Positions 33,549 through 46,251 of a stretch of DNA of 64,000 bases are shown here, in pieces (positions within the stretch are counted from its first letter, which is position 1; each line of letters starts with the position of its first letter). Under the pieces are notes generated by a model, which made no database searches, was not told the origin of the DNA, and was given only the letters and a program-made list of their open reading frames with translations. This DNA comes from Malachius bipustulatus (lineage: Eukaryota; Arthropoda; Insecta; Coleoptera; Melyridae). The position numbers and the translations under genes were made by a program. The stretch spans positions 54,892,997-54,956,996 of the forward strand of contig OU342632.1 of assembly GCA_910589415.1 (NCBI GenBank), written 5' to 3'.

Positions 33549-33628
33549 ACCACCACTAAAGTTTTGAATAAAGTCTCAAATTTAAAAAGCGAAGTTGGAC
33601 TTTTATTTTTGGTTTACAGTCTTAAGGA

Positions 33629-36600
33629 GTTTACTCGGATTGACAGGAGTTTACAGTGAGTAGAGTTTGGCGTAGGCTATGATGAATAGAAGAGAGGTGG
33701 TGCTTGCCGGATGATTGTCTTCCAGAATTTGCAGATAGTTTTGCAGGTGTCGAAGTTGCCTTTCAGCGTCGAAAGTACCACCTCCTGTGAACTACAACGT
33801 CATAATGAAGTTTGAGTTATAGACCAATGGCATCAGTGTTGGAAAATTTCAATGTCAATGGAGATATGGAGATTCATTCATATTACTCGTGTTATCTATG
33901 TACCATAATAGGTACAATGTGAAAATTTTTTGTTGGAAATAACAAAGCTATTCCAATACTGTCACTGACTTCTATTTTCATAGCGTTACCTATGATATAC
34001 AGGGTGTAAATGTATAAGTGCAAAAAAATTTACTGGTTATCAACAGAGTGTTTAAATACATTTTTTCATTCATTTTTTAATTTTTCATTTGAATAAAACA
34101 CGCAATGAGATCAAACGTATATTGCTTGCTTACTTCGACAGCTTCTTAAGGAAAGATAGGTCATGTAACACAATCCCCTATGTAGGGTTTAGGTTTTCAT
34201 TTTTTAAGATAGTGCCCGATCGATGGACTTGTTTAAGTATGCAAATACTTCCCGTGTCTCCAGAAATTAATATTTGAACTATTGTCTGTAGACTAAACCC
34301 TTAATCTGTATGCATGTGATTATGTTGCATTTCTGTAATTACCTTTTTATGGTAGGTCAATATGGGTTTCTTGTTGAAATATAAGCAGTTCCTCATATTA
34401 AGGTAAATCATTTCGTCCTCTTCTGTTTAGATCTCCCTTGGTGAGAGAATCAAAATAATTAATTTTAACTTTTTTCTTACAGCTGTACCTTCCGGCAAGT
34501 GACAGAATATGTTAATAAAAAATAAAATGAAAATGCACGGTGGGTTAGGCTTGCATCATAGGATACACCTCAGGCAGCTTAACTGCATACCATCAACTAA
34601 GTACAGTGCCCCCCGATGGGCGTGGAAGTAGGCGATGACCTACCAGCCATTACTAAACAAACGATGAATAACATTGCAAAACAATATGCAATTCATTATC
34701 CCGTGCTGTGAATTAGAGGTAAAAATTATTGTAGATACGTGTTTTGTCCTACTTGGGACTCATCAGTACAATGTATATCTTACAAACACACAGCACAATT
34801 TGACCTTAGCGAGAGGATATGATGATAACAAATAAACTAGAAATGCACGGTGGGTTAAGCTTGCCATTTCATCGTTCCAATCGATAGCAGCTAGGTAACT
34901 TCATTGTGCAGGTACCGTTAATTTTAGTTACCCTAAAAAGCATTTTTTTTCGATTTATCGAATCTAACTACTTCGAAATTGATCATGCTGTGGAGGATAT
35001 TTCCTTCAATTTTATATCATATCATACCGGTTTTTCAAATTAACGATTATAAAACCATTTCTAGTTTAACCAGCATGATAAGACTTTTCGATGTCGTTCT
35101 TCCTAGCTATAGAAAATCAGTATAAAGCGCAATATTTTTCAAAAATCTTTTTCTTGAATGAAGAGACCCATCGCTATCCCACCCATATAATTCATTGCTT
35201 ACGAGCTTTCCACATTTGAATCTAGCTGTAATAGTGCCACTAATGATATCTAGCCCCCAAGAATCACAAAAAATGCCTAAAGTTGTAGTCATACAACTGA
35301 CTTCTTTATAATTCCGTAATTGGCTAATTTAAAAATGGTTTAATCCATGAGTATGGAGTTTGAAAATTCATCTTTAAATAGACAAAAATGAAATAAAGGA
35401 CACTATCTTTGTCATAATATAAAGCTTGCGCTAACTGTATTTGCTTCAAATTTCTATTTTGCAAGATGCCAGATCTACTTACTTACTTAGGCTGTCAAAC
35501 TTCAAGAAAGGAATTAATATTGAAAATAACCATTTGAGCTACTTAATGTACACGAGAGCCTGTCTCGCTTTTAGATTTGGGATGATGCCGAAAAAATATT
35601 TGATTTATGTGAATAGCTGGTACAACATAAAATTTTTATATTAAGTACCTACCTACATCAGCTGAATTTGAAATTAAATTATCATAAATATTTCTGTGGC
35701 TTCGAAAAAAAAAAACGATAATTTGTGAGACAAACACCTCAAGGACAATATGTGATATCAAAATCAGTAAGAGTTCTTTAAAAACAAAGGGGGCTTTAAA
35801 AAAGGTTCAGAATACGATACTAAAGCGTACCGTCTAGAGCCGAGAGCTATACATAACATTGTAGTCTAAAATATTGTTTTTCCCAACACATTTAAAAAAT
35901 TTATGAATAATCTTAGCTTGTACTAAATTAACTTTGTATTCAAGTGGGGATTACTATTTCAAATTTATTACCATACAGACTTTCATTCACATGCAAAAAA
36001 ACTTTTTATCTCGACTGAAAAGCCGAACACTTTGATTTGATTTTTAAATTTGTGTCTGCACAGGCTGGAAGCGCCTCATTTTCCGCTACCTAACATTGTG
36101 AGACTTCCATCAGCTATTCCCATCTCCATTCCCTTCGCTAAAATAAACTTTTTCAGATATATCAAACGGAAATTTATTTAATTAAATATGCGATTTTTCT
36201 CCTTTTCAGAGAATTACGTCAATGCGACGTGGTTAGTAATTCGAGAGCAACATTTAGGTAGTATATATTTTACCCTTTGTTCAGGCAGAGTGAAGTTTAT
36301 TCCAGCCAGAAAGTCGTTGAAAATTTACAAACCACCACTTTACATAAAACAAAAACGTTACTGGTAGCTTAAACATTTTAAGCTTTAAAACCGTGACAGT
36401 TATAAAAAGTTTGGCAAACTTCAGGCGGTTTCCAGAGCTTATGATCCAAGATCAAGTGAACTTGCGGTCAACAACCAGGAGGGATGACTTTGCTTGTTTA
36501 AAAATCCTTCAAAATCGGTGATGTGTCTACAAATATAAATTATTGAAGTTAACTTTTAAGTAGCTTTAAACTTAACTTCAAGATAACTAAGTCATGTAAA

Positions 36601-36912
36601 TGTAAAATCGACTGACTGTTAAAACTGACTGTTGAGAAATAGTTCGTAATGAGTCACCGATTAAGCAAGCAGCTTATAAGAAGCTATTTTAGTTAAACGA
36701 TTCTTTTTTCTTAAATACAATCATTTATCATCCAATACAAGTCGATAAATTCAGATGGACTTAAACATAACTCCCACGAATGTTGAAGGCATTAGAAATT
36801 TTATGCTTGAGAATCGGAAATTCAACGTGATTGCAGATAAAAGCGTCCGCTGACATAAGATAAAATCGAATTAATAAAATTCAAAGGTAATATACCGTGC
36901 GATTCCTGTACA
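33629..36912. other. No gene; small repeats only
   Basis: Immediately after the Penelope arm, SLKEFTRIDRSLQ can be read and is followed by GTGAGTAG, which resembles a splice donor. At about 34533 and 34837 the word AAATGCACGGTGGGTTARGC occurs twice. ACAGGGTGTAAATG at about 34001 resembles the ends of foldback MITEs. Nothing else is recognised. Confidence 0.45.
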
Positions 36913-37325
36913 TACAGGGTGAGGCGCGAAAATATTAGGTATTTTTAGATGGAGAAGTGTTGGGGTAGAAGTCTAAAAATTTGTACATGCGTATGACTTC
37001 GACTTTGACGAAATAACAATAGTGTTTATAGTTGAAGTTGGTAATGAGTAATTATTTATGAGTTGTTATAAACAAATGAAAATCGCAATTTTCCATTTTC
37101 AAAGCAGCTTAGATTGCAAACGGGTCAAGATATCAGAAACCGGCTTACATGTTTCTATCTTAACTTTTCCACATAGTATCCTTATTGTGTAGATGAAATT
37201 TCTATACAAAATGATGAAAAAAAAAAGATTAAAAAAAAAAAAAAATTGAGAAAAAAATTTCAAATATGGAGTTAAGATAGGGACATGTAAAGCGTTTTCC
37301 GATATCTTGCCCCGCTCTCAATGTA

Positions 37326-40135
37326 TCGGAGAGCGGGGTGGGTTTGGACAGAGGGAGACTTGGACAGATTCATTTTTCGCGCACTTTCGCTTATTTGTGT
37401 ATCAAATTGAAATGCTAAAGGGCTTCAAATTAGTTTTACACAGCTTCCTTGTAGAAAAAGTGGTGCAAGTTAAAAAGTGATTGTTTTATTTTTATATTTT
37501 CGCCATTCAGATGTAACTTTTCAAACGGATAACATAAGTAACACCTCGTAATTTATTTTGCTTATTTTATGTTCTGTTCATGCTACATGTAAATTAAAGT
37601 TTCCTTTTGAGAGTATATAGTGCTGTTGATGGCTTCCTATGTTGTGTTTTTAAGCCACATTTAAAATGTCTATGCTAACGGGGAGACTTTGGACAACTCC
37701 CGTTGTTGTCCATAATCTCCCCCAGGTGTACAATATTTAAAAATTATTATTATTTCAGGAGTTTCATTGTTCGAAACGTGACTAGAGTGTACAAAAAACT
37801 GACTGACCGAGTATTCTCCCCTGAAGCAATGGAACAAGTAGTTAGAGATGTGATTGAGAATAGCATCAGTCTCCGCAAAAATAACCAGCCAGCCAGCCAG
37901 CGATAGCTCCACCTCCCTTCCCAGAGGTCCCGAGGGTTGATCGGGACTTTTTCCTCAAACGACGAAGAGGTATCGACTCTTCTGAGTACCTACCTATCTC
38001 ATCCTCCCCAATGCAAAAAAACGAGTCAGGTGATGTGGAAGGTTGATTCACATTCCTGATCCAATAATTCTGATTTAGTAAAGCGTCCCCCCTTACTGCT
38101 AGTAGCTAGTCGGACTCGAACGAGGATTCAGGTGATGTGAAGGATTGATTCACATCCCCGATCTAATAATTCTGACTTAGTGTAAAATCCTCCGCGTGTA
38201 AATAAAAGTAAATTCTTTAGAAGTTCAGATCGTCGGTCTTAGAATTCATGTAAATATAATAATAGGTGGTATTTTTATTATTTCACGTTTCTTATCGGGG
38301 CCGGAAAAATAAAAAAAAACGTTGAAATGATTTAAGTCATCCATGTTCATATCCCGACCGGCATTTAATCGTGAAATCCAAGTTCTAATTATATAAACTC
38401 CGATAAGTGGAATACCCACAATTATTATTTTGTGTTAACCATTCTGATTGCAGCTAATCGATAAAGGGACAAGAAAAGCTGGAAGAACTCGGAGTTTAAC
38501 TTGACCTGGTAACTGCGACCGACTGCAGGTGTAAAAACGGCCTTGTCTCTTCCAGTCGATTGCTGTCTGCCGGCGTCTGGTGCTAGATGCGCCTATCTAA
38601 GAAGGAATTATTACAGTTATTAATTTCGTATACTGCTACAATATTTTCTGGAGCTAATAATTTTATGTTTTATATTTTAATGTTGTATATAAATTTGTGG
38701 AAGTCCACCCAATATCCCGTCTGAAGTAAAAATAACTAACAAAATAATTAATACGTCCTCTCCAAAAAAGGAGAGACGTTACAAATGAGTCCCATCTCTC
38801 TCTTCGTGGTATTGAATATGACCGTGATAATGGAATTATCGTTTAACCCTGCCCCTTCACACCTTTAATAAATTACAACCGTTAGATGGAACGGTTTTTG
38901 GACCTTTCAAGACTTTTTTCAATGATGTTAAGTCATCCAGGCGGAATTCTGACCATTTATGACTTGCCAACCACATGCATGCAAGCTTGGAATAAAGCTG
39001 CCACCCCAACAAACATCAAATAAATCAGGCTTTAGATGCACTGGTCCAACTTCGATAAAAATGTGTTCAATTAAGAAGATTTTTTATCAGGATACATGAC
39101 GGACCAACCTGCTGTTACTCGTTCTGAAAATAAGATATCGCCACAGGTGACACTTTCTTATAAAACAATCATGAACATCATTATATCTTTCCAGGAAGAA
39201 GAAACAACTCAATAGCAAATAAAGAGTTCGTGTCTCCTGGAGTGTCCTTACCCAAAAGCACCATCAAGGAAGCAGAAAAATAGGGGCCGAAAGAAAGGAT
39301 GACGCATGGTAGCTACGGATATACACCTGAAAATACTCAAAAGCAGTACTTGAAAAAACTTGAAAACAAAAGGCAACAATTAAAAAAATTTGCAAAAGTG
39401 ACTCGAGCGAATAAGATGAGGATATGGAGGTAACTTATGCAAATTCATCCAACTTTCGATGACCAAGATGTTGACGAGGGCAATATTGAAGATTGTAATA
39501 ATTATTATGTTATTGCTAAAGTTTTTTATGCTGACAAAACATAGGTATTTCCGAAATTACGCTGCACGGTTCTAAAACTTATTGAAGAAAGGTTTCCAAG
39601 TAAGATTTTTAAGACGTCATGTTCAATCCAACAGATACTGTTAGTAATGAAGTACCTGCTTATCTACTTGCTGAAGATGTCTATCTAAGCTACCCAAACC
39701 TTTGGAAAGCACCATACCAAGGTTCAAAGATGGGATTTATTTTAAGAGAGATTTATCACAATTCTGTTTAAATCTGTCAGGTTTAAGTTTGACCATGATG
39801 AACTAATTGTTTTTATCTGCTTATACTATTAAAAAAAGGCTTTTATTTTTTTAACCTATGTACTCTTAGTATGACTAATATGCGTTAAGTACAACGTGTC
39901 CAATGTCTCCCTGCCTAGTGTCCATTGTCTCCCTCAAACGTGGGAGATTATGGACAAAATCACTTTCATGTTTAGGTGCATCATACATTTAAAAAAACTA
40001 AATACAACATTATTTCCAAAAGAATAGGAAAATGTTCCCAATACCTGTACTTGATCATTATTGTCAAGTTGATCTGTCTACTTCCGAGATACAAAATGAA
40101 ATATGAAAATTGTTCAAACCCTCCCCGCTCTCCCC
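37326..40135 (+). mobile_element. Tigger/pogo-like DNA transposon, decayed
   Basis: Inverted termini GGAGAGCGGGGTGGGTTTGG and near-complement AAACCCTCCCCGCTCTCC lie inside duplicated TA. Subterminal words GGGAGACTTTGGAC/GTCCATAATCTCCC recur on both sides (about 37356, 37679, 37709, 39899, 39919, 39944). The interior holds a pogo-type transposase remnant. Length 2.8 kb is close to normal for this group. Domesticated use is unlikely because stops and frameshifts are frequent. Confidence 0.8.
38770..39340 (+). pseudogene. Tigger/pogo (DDE, CENP-B-like) transposase C-terminal remnant
   Basis: Across several frames and stops one can read NESHLSLRGIEYDRDNGI (region of the second catalytic acid, normally DNHxSH), MERFLDLS, then the post-catalytic block AATPTNIK, NFDKNVFN, EDFLSGYMTDQPAVTRSE and a basic tail NRGRKKG. 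This order is that of pogo/Tigger DDE_1 transposases. The N-terminal DNA-binding half is not readable. At least three stops and one frameshift make it a pseudogene. The exact ends are approximate. Confidence 0.7.
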
Positions 40136-40445
40136 TAAGCTGTCTGAAATTGAAAAAGTGCGATTTTCATTTGTTTATAACTGATAAATAACTCGTTACA
40201 AATTTGGACTATAAACAACACTTTTATTATATTTTTTCAGACAATCTGAAAATTGAATAGGTAACATAAAGTGTCCCATTAAAAATAAATAAAAAAGTTG
40301 ATGGCAAACTCCGGTATAACCGAAAGTGGTATGGGGTGATAAATATTTTAGTTCAGTTCGTCAAAATTGAAATCATACATTTACAAATTTTTTGATTTCT
40401 ATACTTTCAATACTTCTCCATGTAAAATTGCCTTATGTACTCACT

Positions 40446-41693
40446 CTCATGCTAATACTGAGTCTCTACATATAATTTAAATTTAAATATCCCGCCAACC
40501 GCTACACCACTACCACCGTCATAAATGCTTTTTAGTTACGCTACTCCGCCGGCAGGGGGCGCTTGAGTTTGTATCCAAAATATTTACATTGAGTCGGCAA
40601 TCTTTTAAAAGTATGATAGCAGCCTATGCTAAATATACGGCGTGATACGAATTATAACATATAAGTTTCCGGAATATGAATTCATTGCAATTTCAATGCA
40701 AGAAAATACAACTCGTTCTGCGGATGCGTTGTATTTTCAGCTTTGGGAGTGCAATCCATTAATATTTCAAAAATAATTATTGGTTGTTAATTTTTTATTC
40801 CTTTTTACAGGTGAGTGCTGTTTATACTATTGTTACTATAGTCAAGAAACGTAAGTACCTAGTACCTTGAAGTTTCTACATTTTTTGGTGTTTGATTTAA
40901 TAAATGGATCGAAAGGATTAAATGGGAAGCTACAGTTAATTTTTTAAAAAAGGATTTTGTAACTAAGTTCATTCACGAATATCTATGTACCTATTTTTCA
41001 CAGTATGGTTATGAGTTTCAGTTGAAGGAGGTTATGAAATTCTGAAAAAAGTAACAAGACGCATTACATTGATGATTATAATATGTAGCATGAATAGTCA
41101 TAGGAATTATAATGTATTATAATACTCTTACAAAGGCGAGGAAATATTTAGTAAATTTTCTTTGATTAAATCTTTTTTTTTCGTGGCTCTAAAACTGCAA
41201 TCACTTAGAAACTCCACCATAATTAAAATATAATCAACAGCAATCAAATATAGATAAATGTACCGATTTTCATTTAAGTCTTAGCACCTTGTTGGTGACA
41301 CTTCACAACTATCGTTTACGTGCCTGTAACTGGGAATACCTCGTTCAGGTGAAAGAGAGTTGCAAATTTATATTTCGGTCGACGGAAGCAAAAGTCTATT
41401 CGCTTAATAGGAGAAATCGGAATATGTCGAAAAGAAGGAAGGATTCTCAACGTTCTCACACTTGAAATGGGGATTGATTTCAGGCTGTTTTCCAGTGGTC
41501 CATGAAGATTTTATCAGAACATTTCGTCTACAATTATTGCTGTAGAAGTCATCACCGGTTACATTACAAAAAATATTGTGATTTAATGCGACTTATCTTT
41601 ACACTAAATTGCACCCCTGAGGAGTTATAGGCATCGAAAGTGGGATTTCAAATTTCGAATAAAATCAATAGTATCTCACTAATACTTTAGCTA
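40446..41693. other. No feature seen
   Basis: AT-rich; no coding, RNA or repeat structure recognised. Confidence 0.5.
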
Positions 41694-41910
41694 CTACACC
41701 TTTTCCACTTGTAATTGAGGAACGGTTAGAGTATTTCAGATTACCTTAAATAGGTCACATGTAATCAGAATGCGTTAATTATAATTGAGAATACTCAAAT
41801 GTAGGTAATTGAGAAAGCGTTAGATTGTAATAATTGAGAATAGTTAATAAAAATGTAACTCAGAATGAGTAAATTTTATTTCAGAATGCGTAAATTGTGG
41901 GTGGGTAAAG
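41694..41910 (+). repeat. Left terminal repeat of a candidate 9.4-kb element
   Basis: CTACACCTTTTCCACTTGTA followed by 20-25-bp degenerate units of the type GTAATTGAGAAAGCGTTA / CAGAATGCGTAAATT. The same terminus and the same unit type occur inverted at 50855-51059. Confidence 0.6.
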
Positions 41911-42369
41911 ATCAAATGTGAATGAAAGGACACACATAAAATCTTAACTACAAAAAAAAAAAACATTTCACAGCACTATCGTCCAACAAACTGTAACGTA
42001 TTCATATGTTCCTTTTTCTTAATAGAACTCCTTTTCGTTTCATAAAGAACTGTTACAGTTACAGTTTCTCATAATTCCCTATTACGGTATAGATCGCAGC
42101 ATCAAACTATTTTATCGTACGGACCCATATCTCGGCTTACGAGAAATTATACCAAGTTTAAATAATCCACTACTGGGTGTCGCTGTAAGTCCCTTATCGT
42201 CGATTTTCTGAATACTAAACAAACCAAATGAATCTGCATCAGCTCTGTCAGCTGTCAATCAAACTTTAATGTCAGACAGTGACGGATTTGCTTTCGCTGA
42301 ACGCTAGCGGATGTAGATCCAGCCACATTGGAATTTATTTCACTTTTCTTCTACCTGTCGACTAAGTAA

Positions 42370-43891
42370 AGGGCCCCATACACGGACGTTCATGTCTCAA
42401 TTCATCGACGCGCAACCATCAACGCGCAAGCAAAAACGAATGTTAGTGGCCATTTCTCCGTCGCGGTTATGCGTGCACATTCAAAAACGTCACGATCAGG
42501 TTCCTCCTGAAAACAATTCCACGAGCATGTGAGTGCGCGTCGAAGCTTGCGCGTGTGTGTTTAAATAATTTAAAATCGGAAAATAATAATAAGGGACACT
42601 ACAGTGAAGTAGAAGGTAGGTGAATTTTTATAAAAATTCAGGTAGTTAATTATTGTTTTTCTACTCCCAACCTTTAATCTGCATATTAAGTATGAATCAC
42701 CAGTGCTTTAATGGGTATCATTAAGATACAAATTTTCATTAAAGCACTGGTCAAGCTATCCAATGGCAGAGGAGCATTTGCAATCGAATCGGTTCGTTTT
42801 CGCTCACAATCGGGTCGGCAAACCAACCGAAGTCACAGAGTTGTCATAATACTCACGACAAAAATTGCCTTGTGATATAAGTTCTGTATTTCTGAAAAAA
42901 AATTCTGAACGTTTATTTAATTTAGAACATAAGTAACATTCAAAGATAATTTATCAAGATCTTATGTTACCCTAATTAATTTGATAGGTAGGTATATCGT
43001 GTAAAAGCGATAGGAAGATAAAGTATTATATCATTCGTATCGCTCCGTGATAGTATTCAAAGCGGCAACCCTTTAGTGCCCTTTAAACTTGATACTAAAA
43101 CATGTCTCAGCAGAATAACCTTAGCGACAAAGAGAAAATTTGTTAAATGCGTAAACAAATAGCAACCTATCTTAACCTCAATGATCCGCAATTGTACACG
43201 GGTCATTGTTAAAATATATAATTTTTCAATCTTTTCTATGAAATAAAAAAGGGTCGTAGAAAAAATAGTGTATGGAACTCGCAGATAATGGCTATTAATA
43301 CGCTCTTATGATGGTTAAGACACTCGCCTATGGCTCGTATTTTAACCATCATACTCGCGTATTAATAGCCTTCATTATAAGCTCGTTGCATAATATACTA
43401 TTATTTTACTGTGTGTAATGTATTTTATACAGTGAGCACTCAATCTTTCATGTGGTGTTATTGAACGCCTCATGTTGGTATCCTGACGCTCTATTAATGG
43501 TGATATCAGTTTAAGAAGTTCCACATAAGTATCTTCATCCATTCTTAGATAGTTACGCCAATCGTCAGGCTCTACTCTTAATTCTTCCAGCAGTTTCACA
43601 TGCTACAATTGTTCTCTCTTTAAAAGCCAATCCTTACTCTATTTAGAGCGATATTTCTTCTTTTTAATTTTTCTTTCCCCATTTTTAACAATAATAGCAC
43701 ACGCCACTGCCACCATACACATTTCTTCAGACATTTTTGCACGACCGTCTATGTCCGCTGCTCATACAAAACTGCAGCTATGAAATACAACTTCACTTGT
43801 CGTCTGTGGTCAAATTATGCTAACGTTGATGCGCCACGTAAATGAATGTACGATGATGCATTAAATCAAGAACGTGCGTGTATGGGGCCCT
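42370..43891 (-). mobile_element. PIF/Harbinger derivative, copy 1
   Basis: Termini AGGGCCCCATACACGGACGT and the complement of ACGTGCGTGTATGGGGCCCT, with TAA on both sides (42367-42369, 43892-43894), the TWA target duplication typical of PIF/Harbinger. The left ~290 bp are conserved non-coding sequence shared by all four copies; the right side carries the start of a HARBI1-like nuclease gene on the minus strand. The middle contains a hairpin around 43280-43372 (GGCTATTAATACGC / GCGTATTAATAGCC). Confidence 0.85.
43375..43734 (-). pseudogene. HARBI1-like nuclease N-terminus, copy 1
   Basis: Starts MSEEMCMVAVACAIIVKNGE at 43734, then lysine-rich, then KLLEELRVEPDDWRNYLRM, DEDTYVELLKLISPLIERQD and TNMRRSITPHERLSA. 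The latter blocks match the region just before the DDE domain of Harbinger nucleases. Two nonsense changes relative to the other copies (a tryptophan codon and a serine codon upstream of HVKLL) inactivate it. The catalytic domain is absent. Confidence 0.85.
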
Positions 43892-44205
43892 TAAGACACG
43901 TTCCTTTGACTGTTCCCTTATAAGGGCCCCATACACGGACGTTCATGTCTCAATTCATCGACGCGCAACCATCAACGCGCAAGCAAAAACGAATGTTAGT
44001 GGCCATTTCTCCGTCGCGGTTATGCGTGCACATTCAAAAACGTCACGATCAGGTTCCTCCTGAAAACAATTCCACGAGCATGTGAGTGCGCGTCGAAGCT
44101 TGCGCGTGTGTGTTTAAATAATTTAAAATCGGAAAATAATAATAAGGGACACTACAGTGAAGTAGAAGGTAGGTGAATTTTTATAATAATTCAGGTAGTT
44201 AATTA

Positions 44206-44997
44206 TTGTTTATCTACGAGTGATTCATAAAATGCACTTTTTTAGACGTTTCTTAGTTCATAAAATGTATGATTATCTTGAAGAGTGAAATAAAGTAGTT
44301 CGGGTGAAATAAAGTGCCGTAGCGGTTCATTATTTAACGCTAAATCTGACACGTTCATGCACGCATTGCACGCTCGCCGAGTGGAAGTTCTAGCAAATAT
44401 ACCAGTCTAGTGTATTTGGTTCTAGTGAACGCTAGCGGCTCGGCTCAGTTGGCTCGATCAGGGCGTTCGCTTCACACTGCAACACGAGACGCTGAACGCT
44501 GAATTACATAGTATCCCGATGCCAACCGCTCCACATGCTTGTTGACATTAACCTATACTAGAGAAACGTCGCAGTTTATTAGCAGAGCGCCAGATCTATG
44601 TACCTACAATTAATATTTTGTGTTTTGCGTCGTTTAGTTACCTAAAATGGATACCTTTGTAGATGATTCAATGAATGAAATATCTTCTTCCCACAAGAAA
44701 CTATTTTTCAATCAAATTTGGCTATATAATTGACATATTTTATGTTTACATTTAATCATAAATGAAATATCTTCCGCACTAGAAGAAATTATTATTCAAT
44801 CAAATATGGCTGCACAAAATCTGTTAGGTACCTACCTCAAAAATCTAAAGAAGCAATATGTCACCTTTATGAACTGACGTGATGAAAAAAGCCTTAATAG
44901 CTTCAAAGAAACACTTATATAAGATATGAATGCATTGGAAAGTTTTTTTTTTATAATAATAACTTTTAGTTCTAATTTAAGTCACTCGTAGATAAAA
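44206..44997. mobile_element. Inner unit with TTTATCTACGAGTGA inverted ends (copy 2)
   Basis: 15-bp inverted termini around ~790 bp of non-coding sequence. The same unit sits at the same place in Harbinger copy 4 (about 48170-48999), so copies 2 and 4 share an ancestor that already carried it. Copy 4 additionally has a ~56-bp tandem duplication at its left edge (about 48130-48240). Confidence 0.6.
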
Positions 44998-45165
44998 TTT
45001 TGTATGCAACATATGCATAAAGTGCCTTTTTTTCACTTCTGGGATTACCGTCGTGAAAAAAAGTACCACTTTAGGCACTTGTTGCATAAATAACTATTAT
45101 TTTACTGTGTGTAATGTATTTTATACAGTGAGCACTCAATCTTTCATGTAGTGTTATTGCACGCC

Positions 45166-45432
45166 TCATGTTGGTATCCGCTGACGCTCTATTAATGGTG
45201 ATATCAGTTTAAGAAGTTCCACATAAGTATCTTCATCCATTCTTAGATAGTTACGCCAATCCTCAGGCTCTACTCTTAATTCTTCCAGCAGTTTCACATG
45301 CGACAATTGTTCTCTCTTTAAAAGCCAATCCTTACTCCATTTAGAGCGATATTTCTTATTTTTAATTTTTATTTCCCCATTTTTAACAATAATAGCACAC
45401 GCCACTGCCACCATACACATTTCTTCAGACAT
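45166..45432 (-). pseudogene. HARBI1-like nuclease N-terminus, copy 2
   Basis: MSEEMCMVAVACAIIVKNGE to DEDTYVELLKLISPLIERQ, then a frameshift (a 1-bp difference where copy 4 reads DTNMRR) gives RIPT-stop. No catalytic domain. Confidence 0.85.
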
Positions 45433-45921
45433 TTTTGCACGACCGTCTATGTCCGCTGCTCATACAAAACTGCAGCTATGAAATACAACTTCACTTGTCG
45501 TCTGTGGTCAAATTATGCTAACGTTGATGCGCCACGTACATGAATGTACGATGATGCATTAAATCAAGAACGTGCATGTATGGGGCCCTTTAGAGTCTGT
45601 TAAGGGCCCCATAAGGGCCCCATACACGGACGTTCATGTCTCAATTCATCGACGCGCAACCATCAACGCGCAAGCAAAAACGAATGCTAGTGGCCATTTC
45701 TCCGTCGCGGTTATGCCGTTATGCGTGCACATTCAAAAACGTCACGATCAGGTTCCTCCTGAAAACAATTCCACGAGCATGTGAGTGCGCGTCGAAGCTT
45801 GCGCGTGTGTGTTTAAATACTTTAAAATCGGAAAATAATTATAAGGGACACTACAGTGAAGTAGAAGGTAGGTGAATTTTTATAATAATTCAGGTAGTTA
45901 ATTATTGTTTATTTTACTGTA

Positions 45922-46163
45922 GGTGGAGTGCTATTAGAACGCCAATTAAAGATTTGTCAGATAATTATTGATTTTAAATTGCAAATTTTGAAAATAGAGT
46001 GAATATTTTGAATGGTCTTTCATTTTTTATCAGTAATTAACTCTTCTAAAAGGGGGTAGAGTTTATTTCCAGCAATATGTCAGACCAACATTTTGACAAT
46101 ACAAGGCATTTTAAAATCAGTAATTATCTGGCAGATCTGTAATTAACGTTCTAGCACTCCACC
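45922..46163. mobile_element. MITE with GGTGGAGTGC ends
   Basis: GGTGGAGTGCTATTAGAACG at the left and the complement of CGTTCTAGCACTCCACC at the right. Subterminal words match the MITE at 15259-15493, but the outer 10 bp differ. Confidence 0.7.
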
Positions 46164-46251
46164 GTGTGTGTAATGTATTTTACGCACAATTGAATCAAAA
46201 TTGGTTGTTTACGTCTTAGTTACCATGGCGGAAACTATGACTTTACGACTA

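Larger units (their letters stand above)
28574..33617. mobile_element. Penelope-like element in head-to-head inverted configuration
   Basis: Two arms of exactly 2,188 bp (28574-30761 and 31430-33617) are inverted copies with only a handful of differences seen (for example IFTH/IFRH, and ATCATTC/TTCATTC near 29177/33012). Between them is a 668-bp single-copy core carrying the N-terminal half of the protein. Each arm contains the C-terminal half of the reverse transcriptase, the GIY-YIG domain, an ~850-bp 3' untranslated region and a hammerhead near the outer end. A 5'-truncated copy inverted against a longer copy is a known arrangement of Penelope-like elements. The direct word AGTCTTAAGGA at 28530-28540 and 33618-33628 may be a target duplication, though 33 bp separate it from the left arm. 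Confidence 0.92.
36913..40445. mobile_element. Foldback MITE interrupted by a Tigger element
   Basis: 36913-37325 and 40136-40445 are the two sides of a foldback related to the one at 12739-13591: shared words include GAAAATCGCAATTTTC, CGGCTTACATG, GATAGGGACATGTAA and TTTCATTTGTTTATAACT. The interruption is TA-flanked (37324-37325 and 40136-40137). With it removed, CTCAATGTAAGCTGTCTGAA aligns with CTCAATGT(G)AGATGCTTTGAA of the 12.7-kb family. Confidence 0.75.
43923..45589 (-). mobile_element. PIF/Harbinger derivative, copy 2
   Basis: Same termini, ~30 bp after copy 1 in the same orientation. Its interior (about 44210-44997) is a separate unit bounded by TTTATCTACGAGTGA and its complement, shared with copy 4 but absent from copies 1 and 3. 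A hairpin follows at about 45005-45090 (TGCATAAAGTGCC ... GGCACTTGTTGCATA). Confidence 0.8.
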
